From NCBI RefSeq assembly GCF_001887595.1, contig NZ_CP017480.1:2694001-2758000 (forward strand): 64,000 nucleotides of DNA. The letters run 5' to 3'. The translations under genes were made by a program, and so were the position numbers. Of this stretch, positions 62,717-64,000 are shown in pieces; position 1 is the first letter of the stretch, and every line of letters begins with the position of its first letter. Source of the stretch: Luteibacter rhizovicinus DSM 16549. Lineage in GTDB: Bacteria; Pseudomonadota; Gammaproteobacteria; Xanthomonadales; Rhodanobacteraceae. Under the pieces are notes generated by a model. That model searched no databases, was not told where the DNA came from, and saw nothing but the letters and a program-made list of their open reading frames with translations.

Positions 62717-63382
62717 TTGCACATCATCCTCGTCGAAGACGACGCTCAGCTCGGCGACGCCATCCGCAGGGCGCTGGAGCGACTGGCCTATACGATCAGC
62801 TGGTTCCGCGACGGCAACGAGGCGCTGGCGGCCATGCGCGAGCATGAGGCCGACCTGGTGCTGCTCGATCTCGGCCTGCCCGGCAAGGACGGCATGGATG
62901 TGCTCGTCGAGGCGCGGCAGTCCCGCGTGACGACGCCGGTGATCGTCATGTCCGCCCGCGAAGCCCTGGATTCGCGTATCCGCGTCCTCGACGCCGGCGC
63001 CGACGATTACCTGGTCAAACCCTTCCACCTCGACGAGTTGGCCGCGCGCATTCGCTCGCTGGCCCGGCGTGTCAGAGGGGAGGCGGTCAACCGACTCGAC
63101 GCCGGCGCCTTGAGCCTCGACCTGGGCACGTGGGAGGTGATCTGGCACGGCGACAAGGTCGACCTGACGCGCCGTGAGTTCGCATTGCTCCAGGCGCTGA
63201 TGGAGCGCGCCGGCCGCATCGTCCGCCGCGAGGCGCTCGAAACGTCCCTGTACGGCCCGGATGCGGCGATGAGCAGCAGCGCGCTCGAGGTCCTCGTGCA
63301 CGCCCTGCGGCGCAAGCTCAGCCACGACGCGATCCAGACGGTGCGCGGCTTCGGCTACATGTTGCCGCGGGAGCCGCGGTGA
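62717..63382 (+). CDS. OmpR/PhoB-family response regulator
   Basis: A 221-aa regulator with receiver (ILVEDDAQLG; phospho-Asp in LVLLDLGLPGKDG; YLVKPFHLDEL) and winged-helix domains (LTRREFALLQALMERAGRIV; HDAIQTVRGFGYMLP). The start is TTG 62717; no in-frame ATG or GTG is available nearby, and no ribosome site is obvious, so initiation may be weak. It overlaps the histidine kinase start by four bases (GTGA), its expected partner. It is a close paralogue of the regulator at 53030. Confidence 0.9.
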   Translation: MHIILVEDDAQLGDAIRRALERLAYTISWFRDGNEALAAMREHEADLVLLDLGLPGKDGMDVLVEARQSRVTTPVIVMSAREALDSRIRVLDAGADDYLVKPFHLDELAARIRSLARRVRGEAVNRLDAGALSLDLGTWEVIWHGDKVDLTRREFALLQALMERAGRIVRREALETSLYGPDAAMSSSALEVLVHALRRKLSHDAIQTVRGFGYMLPREPR

Positions 63383-64000
63383 AGCCCCTCAGCCTGCGTT
63401 CGCACCTGCTGGTCCTCATCATCATCGTGCTCGCGGCGGTGCTGCTGCCGCTGGGCATGCTCAGCGCCAAGCGCACGCTGGAGGAAGTGGACGAACTGTC
63501 CGACGGCCGGCTCGCCCAGGCGGCACGTACCCTCGAAGTCCTGGTGGGCCGGATCGGCGTGGACCAGTTGCGCAGCCAGCGTGCCGCGCGCCTGCTGGTG
63601 CCGAGTATGTCGAACCATCCGCAGGAGTTGACGGTGCAGGGTCGAACTTACGAGTCCGAAGTGGGCTTCGAAGTGTTCGATCGCGACGGCAGCTTGCTCC
63701 TTGCGACGGAAAACCTCGCCATGCTGCCGAACACGCCCGCGGCCGACGGCGAATTCGAAGACGTGGTCAGCGGCAGGCACACCTGGCGCGTGTTCACCCT
63801 GATCATGGAAGACGAGGGCATCACGATCCGCTCCGGGGAGCGTTACGACAGCCGCCACGAGATCACGCGCGCGCTGTGGGTCGAACACGGCTTGCCGACC
63901 TTTCTCGGACTGCCCCTGCTCGCGCTGCTGGTCGGCTGGGCGATCCGGCGTGGTCTGCGCCCGCTGGAGATCCTGGCAGGCGCGCTGTCGCGTCGCGAGC
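63379..64000 (+). CDS. sensor histidine kinase, N-terminal part
   Basis: The first 207 codons of a kinase cut by the window end. GTG 63379 overlaps the regulator stop. A first membrane helix (LLVLIIIVLAAVLLPLGML), a periplasmic 2CSK_N-type sensor region of about 130 residues (LSDGRLAQAARTLEVLVGRI onward) and a second helix (TFLGLPLLALLVGWAI) are visible, then the start of a HAMP-like linker (RRGLRPLEILAGALSRR). This is the QseC/PmrB layout. Catalytic domains lie outside. Confidence 0.9.
   Translation, partial: MKPLSLRSHLLVLIIIVLAAVLLPLGMLSAKRTLEEVDELSDGRLAQAARTLEVLVGRIGVDQLRSQRAARLLVPSMSNHPQELTVQGRTYESEVGFEVFDRDGSLLLATENLAMLPNTPAADGEFEDVVSGRHTWRVFTLIMEDEGITIRSGERYDSRHEITRALWVEHGLPTFLGLPLLALLVGWAIRRGLRPLEILAGALSRRE

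Overview
The window is a 64-kb stretch of a high-GC gammaproteobacterial chromosome. The gene set points to Xanthomonadales, most likely Rhodanobacteraceae (a Luteibacter- or Dyella-like organism). Reasons: the S13-S11-S4-RpoA-L17 end of the ribosomal operon, a class II DAHP synthase, an endonuclease-type MutL, many TonB-dependent receptors, and very many short repeats of the TGGGAGCC(G)-N-CGGCGA type. The genus is an inference; no ribosomal RNA gene is present.

Layout. 1-2.8 kb: ribosomal proteins and rpoA. 3-5 kb: dsbB and a class II DAHP synthase. 5.1-11.9 kb: queG diverging from nnr-tsaE-amiB-mutL, the conserved gammaproteobacterial order. 12-20.9 kb: metabolic and housekeeping genes (DUF1684 protein, crotonase, secreted FKBP isomerase, DUF1289-Nudix-sulfurtransferase operon, Gfo/Idh/MocA and SDR oxidoreductases, and a minus-strand PAP2 phosphatase / lipid kinase / metallophosphoesterase operon). 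21-29 kb: secreted esterase, propionate genes prpE, prpB and prpC, and fadH. 29.2-33.5 kb: a five-gene secretion operon that I read as a divergent functional-amyloid (Fap-like) system. 33.6-38.4 kb: two outer-membrane proteins, a TerC-family transporter behind a yybP-ykoY manganese riboswitch, and prpD. 38.5-39.1 kb: a gene-free block made of inverted mobile-element-like repeats. 39.2-48.2 kb: TonB receptor, lipoprotein, NCS2-like permease, gloA, rhomboid protease, rapA. 48.2-52.8 kb: iron genes (piuC, siderophore receptor, fetB-fetA) with a Fur box. 53-64 kb: two paralogous OmpR-type response regulators (the second followed by a kinase cut by the window end), PepO-like peptidase, a phosphoesterase translationally coupled to a Tat-exported multicopper oxidase, an M14 peptidase, and an ECF sigma factor with a membrane partner.

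The most interesting system is at 29.2-33.5 kb. A Gly/Ala/Ser-rich secreted protein, a small paralogue of it, a Sec-exported C39 cysteine peptidase, a third secreted protein and a coiled-coil plus beta-barrel outer-membrane protein lie in one operon in the order of Pseudomonas fapC-D-E-F. Two of the secreted proteins carry a bacteriocin-type double-glycine leader (QLQDMSGG and QLDTIRGG), the kind of site C39 peptidases cut, but here peptidase and substrates all have Sec signals. The operon is preceded by a good sigma-54 promoter and a perfect inverted repeat at enhancer distance.

Regulatory motifs read directly from the sequence include a Mn riboswitch, a Fur box, a Pho-box-like array, a PsrA-like palindrome, an 11-bp-period box upstream of both response regulators, and a met-box-like octamer array upstream of three unrelated genes. 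REP-like hairpins occur at about ten places; one has become the C-terminal codons of the TerC gene.
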